This document shows, one piece after another, positions 37,664 through 38,634 of a stretch of 38,634 bases of DNA. The position numbers were made by a program, and so were the translations under genes. The notes under the pieces are model-generated. The model worked only from the letters and a program-made list of their open reading frames with translations, searched no databases and was not told the origin of the DNA. Each line of letters starts with the position of its first letter. Position 1 is the stretch's first letter. The stretch comes from Gemmataceae bacterium (GTDB lineage Bacteria; Planctomycetota; Planctomycetia; Gemmatales; Gemmataceae). The stretch is taken from positions 1 through 38,634 of the forward strand of contig JAKEHV010000463.1 of the NCBI GenBank assembly GCA_022614915.1, read 5' to 3'.

Positions 37664-37713
37664 AACAGGGATCCAGACTCCTCTTCAACGGCATCGTACA
37701 CTCCGAGACTCGC

Positions 37714-38634
37714 ATGCGCATATTGGCTGCCTGGGACGACGCCGTCGAAGCGGAATTGCTCAAGCTTTTCCTCGCCGCCGGCGACAACGAAGCCGAAATG
37801 ACGCTGTCCCCTGAGTCGCTCGCGGCCAGCGCCCGCGCGGGCGGCTGGGATGTCGTGCTGGCGCCGATCGCCTTTCCCCATTCCATCGAGGAAGGCTTCG
37901 CGCAATTCACCCGTCTGCAAGAATTGCTGCCGGGCATTCCCATTGTGCTGGCCTGCCGCCAGCAAGAAATGATCGGTCTGCCGCGGTTTCTCACGCGCGG
38001 TTTGCGGCATTACCTCGTCCGCGACGAACAGGGCGATTTCCGTTTCCTGGTGTTATCGAGCCTCGAGTCCGCGGTGGCCGCCGCCCGCGCCGAGGAAATC
38101 CGCCAGCTTGCCGATAAACTGCGCGAAGAAATGGAAGGTGTGCGCCGCCTGCAAGAGTCCATCATTCCCAAGGGACTGAAGCCTCCCGCCGGCTACGAGA
38201 TCGCCGCCCGCTACGAGCCCGCCCAAGTCCAGGTCTTGCACGGCCAGCCCGTCGTCATGGCCGGCGGCGATTACTACGATCTGTTTAGTCCCGACGACCA
38301 CACCCTCATTGTCATCATCGGCGACGCCTCCGGGCACGGCCTCAAAGCGTGCATGTCCATCATGGCCATGCACACGCTCATCCGCATGTTCAGCGGCTCG
38401 AAGTTTCGCGATACGGGCGCCTTCGTCGCCGAGATCAACGAACGGCTTTGTGAAAACTCGATCGTGCAATCGGGCGGCGGCTTCATCACGCTGTTCTACG
38501 CCGCCCTCGATACGCGCACGCACACCATGTCGTGGTCTTCCGCCGGGCACCAACTGCCGCTGTTGCAATGCCTGCGCAGCGGCGACATCACGCAGATCGG
38601 CCGCGACGAGGACGGCGGCCTGCCTTTGGGCATC
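37714..38634 (+). CDS. SpoIIE/PP2C-type serine phosphatase with degenerate receiver domain, right end beyond the window
   Basis: The open frame runs 307 codons to the window edge. Residues 1-125 resemble a response-regulator receiver (MRILAAWDDAVEAELLKLFL), but the strand-3 segment reads WDVVLAPIAFP, with Pro where the phosphoacceptor Asp should be. A coiled-coil linker (ARAEEIRQLADKLREEMEGV) leads to the phosphatase: LQESIIPKGLKPPAGYEIAA, the metal-binding VMAGGDYYDLF and IGDASGHGLKA, and FITLFYAALDTRTHTMSWSS. Such RsbU-like enzymes dephosphorylate anti-sigma-factor antagonists. The ATG at 37714 is preferred. A TTG at 37660 overlapping the upstream stop is an alternative. It probably forms an operon with the FHA gene. 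Confidence 0.92.
   Translation, partial: MRILAAWDDAVEAELLKLFLAAGDNEAEMTLSPESLAASARAGGWDVVLAPIAFPHSIEEGFAQFTRLQELLPGIPIVLACRQQEMIGLPRFLTRGLRHYLVRDEQGDFRFLVLSSLESAVAAARAEEIRQLADKLREEMEGVRRLQESIIPKGLKPPAGYEIAARYEPAQVQVLHGQPVVMAGGDYYDLFSPDDHTLIVIIGDASGHGLKACMSIMAMHTLIRMFSGSKFRDTGAFVAEINERLCENSIVQSGGGFITLFYAALDTRTHTMSWSSAGHQLPLLQCLRSGDITQIGRDEDGGLPLGI

Overview
The window looks like a chromosomal segment of a GC-rich planctomycete, most likely a Gemmata-like member of the Gemmataceae. This is inferred from the many short palindromic repeats that read through genes in frame (LPHGRGSD, GTLRVP..GTRSVP, SPPKGR and VGQDS-type peptides), the long paralogous WD-like membrane proteins, the M1 peptidase/outer-membrane-barrel protein, and the futalosine-pathway gene mqnD. 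No rRNA, tRNA or CRISPR array was seen.

Layout. 1-6.2 kb: a partial PA-domain metalloprotease (minus), a BtrH-like protein, an SRPBCC membrane protein, a 29-residue membrane peptide, an HtrA-type protease, a DksA/TraR protein with a clear terminator, and a small secreted protein. 6.4-9.6 kb: a secreted M1 aminopeptidase fused to a C-terminal beta-barrel. 9.9-14.8 kb: three tandem paralogous beta-propeller proteins with a membrane segment at each end. 14.8-20 kb: a frameshifted small gene, a polytopic membrane protein whose C-terminus appears frameshifted, a LOG-family protein, a small hypothetical, a GNAT acetyltransferase and a DadA-like oxidase.

20-30.8 kb is the most distinctive part: a minus-strand phage-like cassette. 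In transcription order it holds portal, prohead protease, HK97-type capsid, an unknown protein, a connector-like protein, an unknown protein, a secreted trypsin-like protease, a secreted proline-repeat protein, an unknown protein, a ParB-like protein, a COG2401-type ABC-ATPase/GNAT fusion and a zinc-ribbon protein. No terminase, tail, integrase or lysis gene is recognisable, so it is either a decayed prophage or a domesticated capsid system. Two plus-strand genes for four-helix-bundle (S23/bIVP) proteins lie in gaps between the capsid genes. Each is bracketed by inverted arrays of short degenerate repeats. The same array families also occur nearby as facing pairs with only about 20-30 bp between them. 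This pattern suggests a family of small mobile elements.

31-38.6 kb: a C69/secernin-like dipeptidase, a zinc-ribbon membrane protein and mqnD (plus), a secreted hypothetical protein (minus), a small helical protein, a repeat-rich gap, and an FHA protein followed by a SpoIIE/PP2C-type phosphatase with a degenerate receiver domain that runs off the right edge. The FHA and phosphatase genes probably form a signalling pair. The C69, zinc-ribbon and mqnD genes are close and co-directional.

Functions were assigned by reading motifs and recalled family features. No database search was run.
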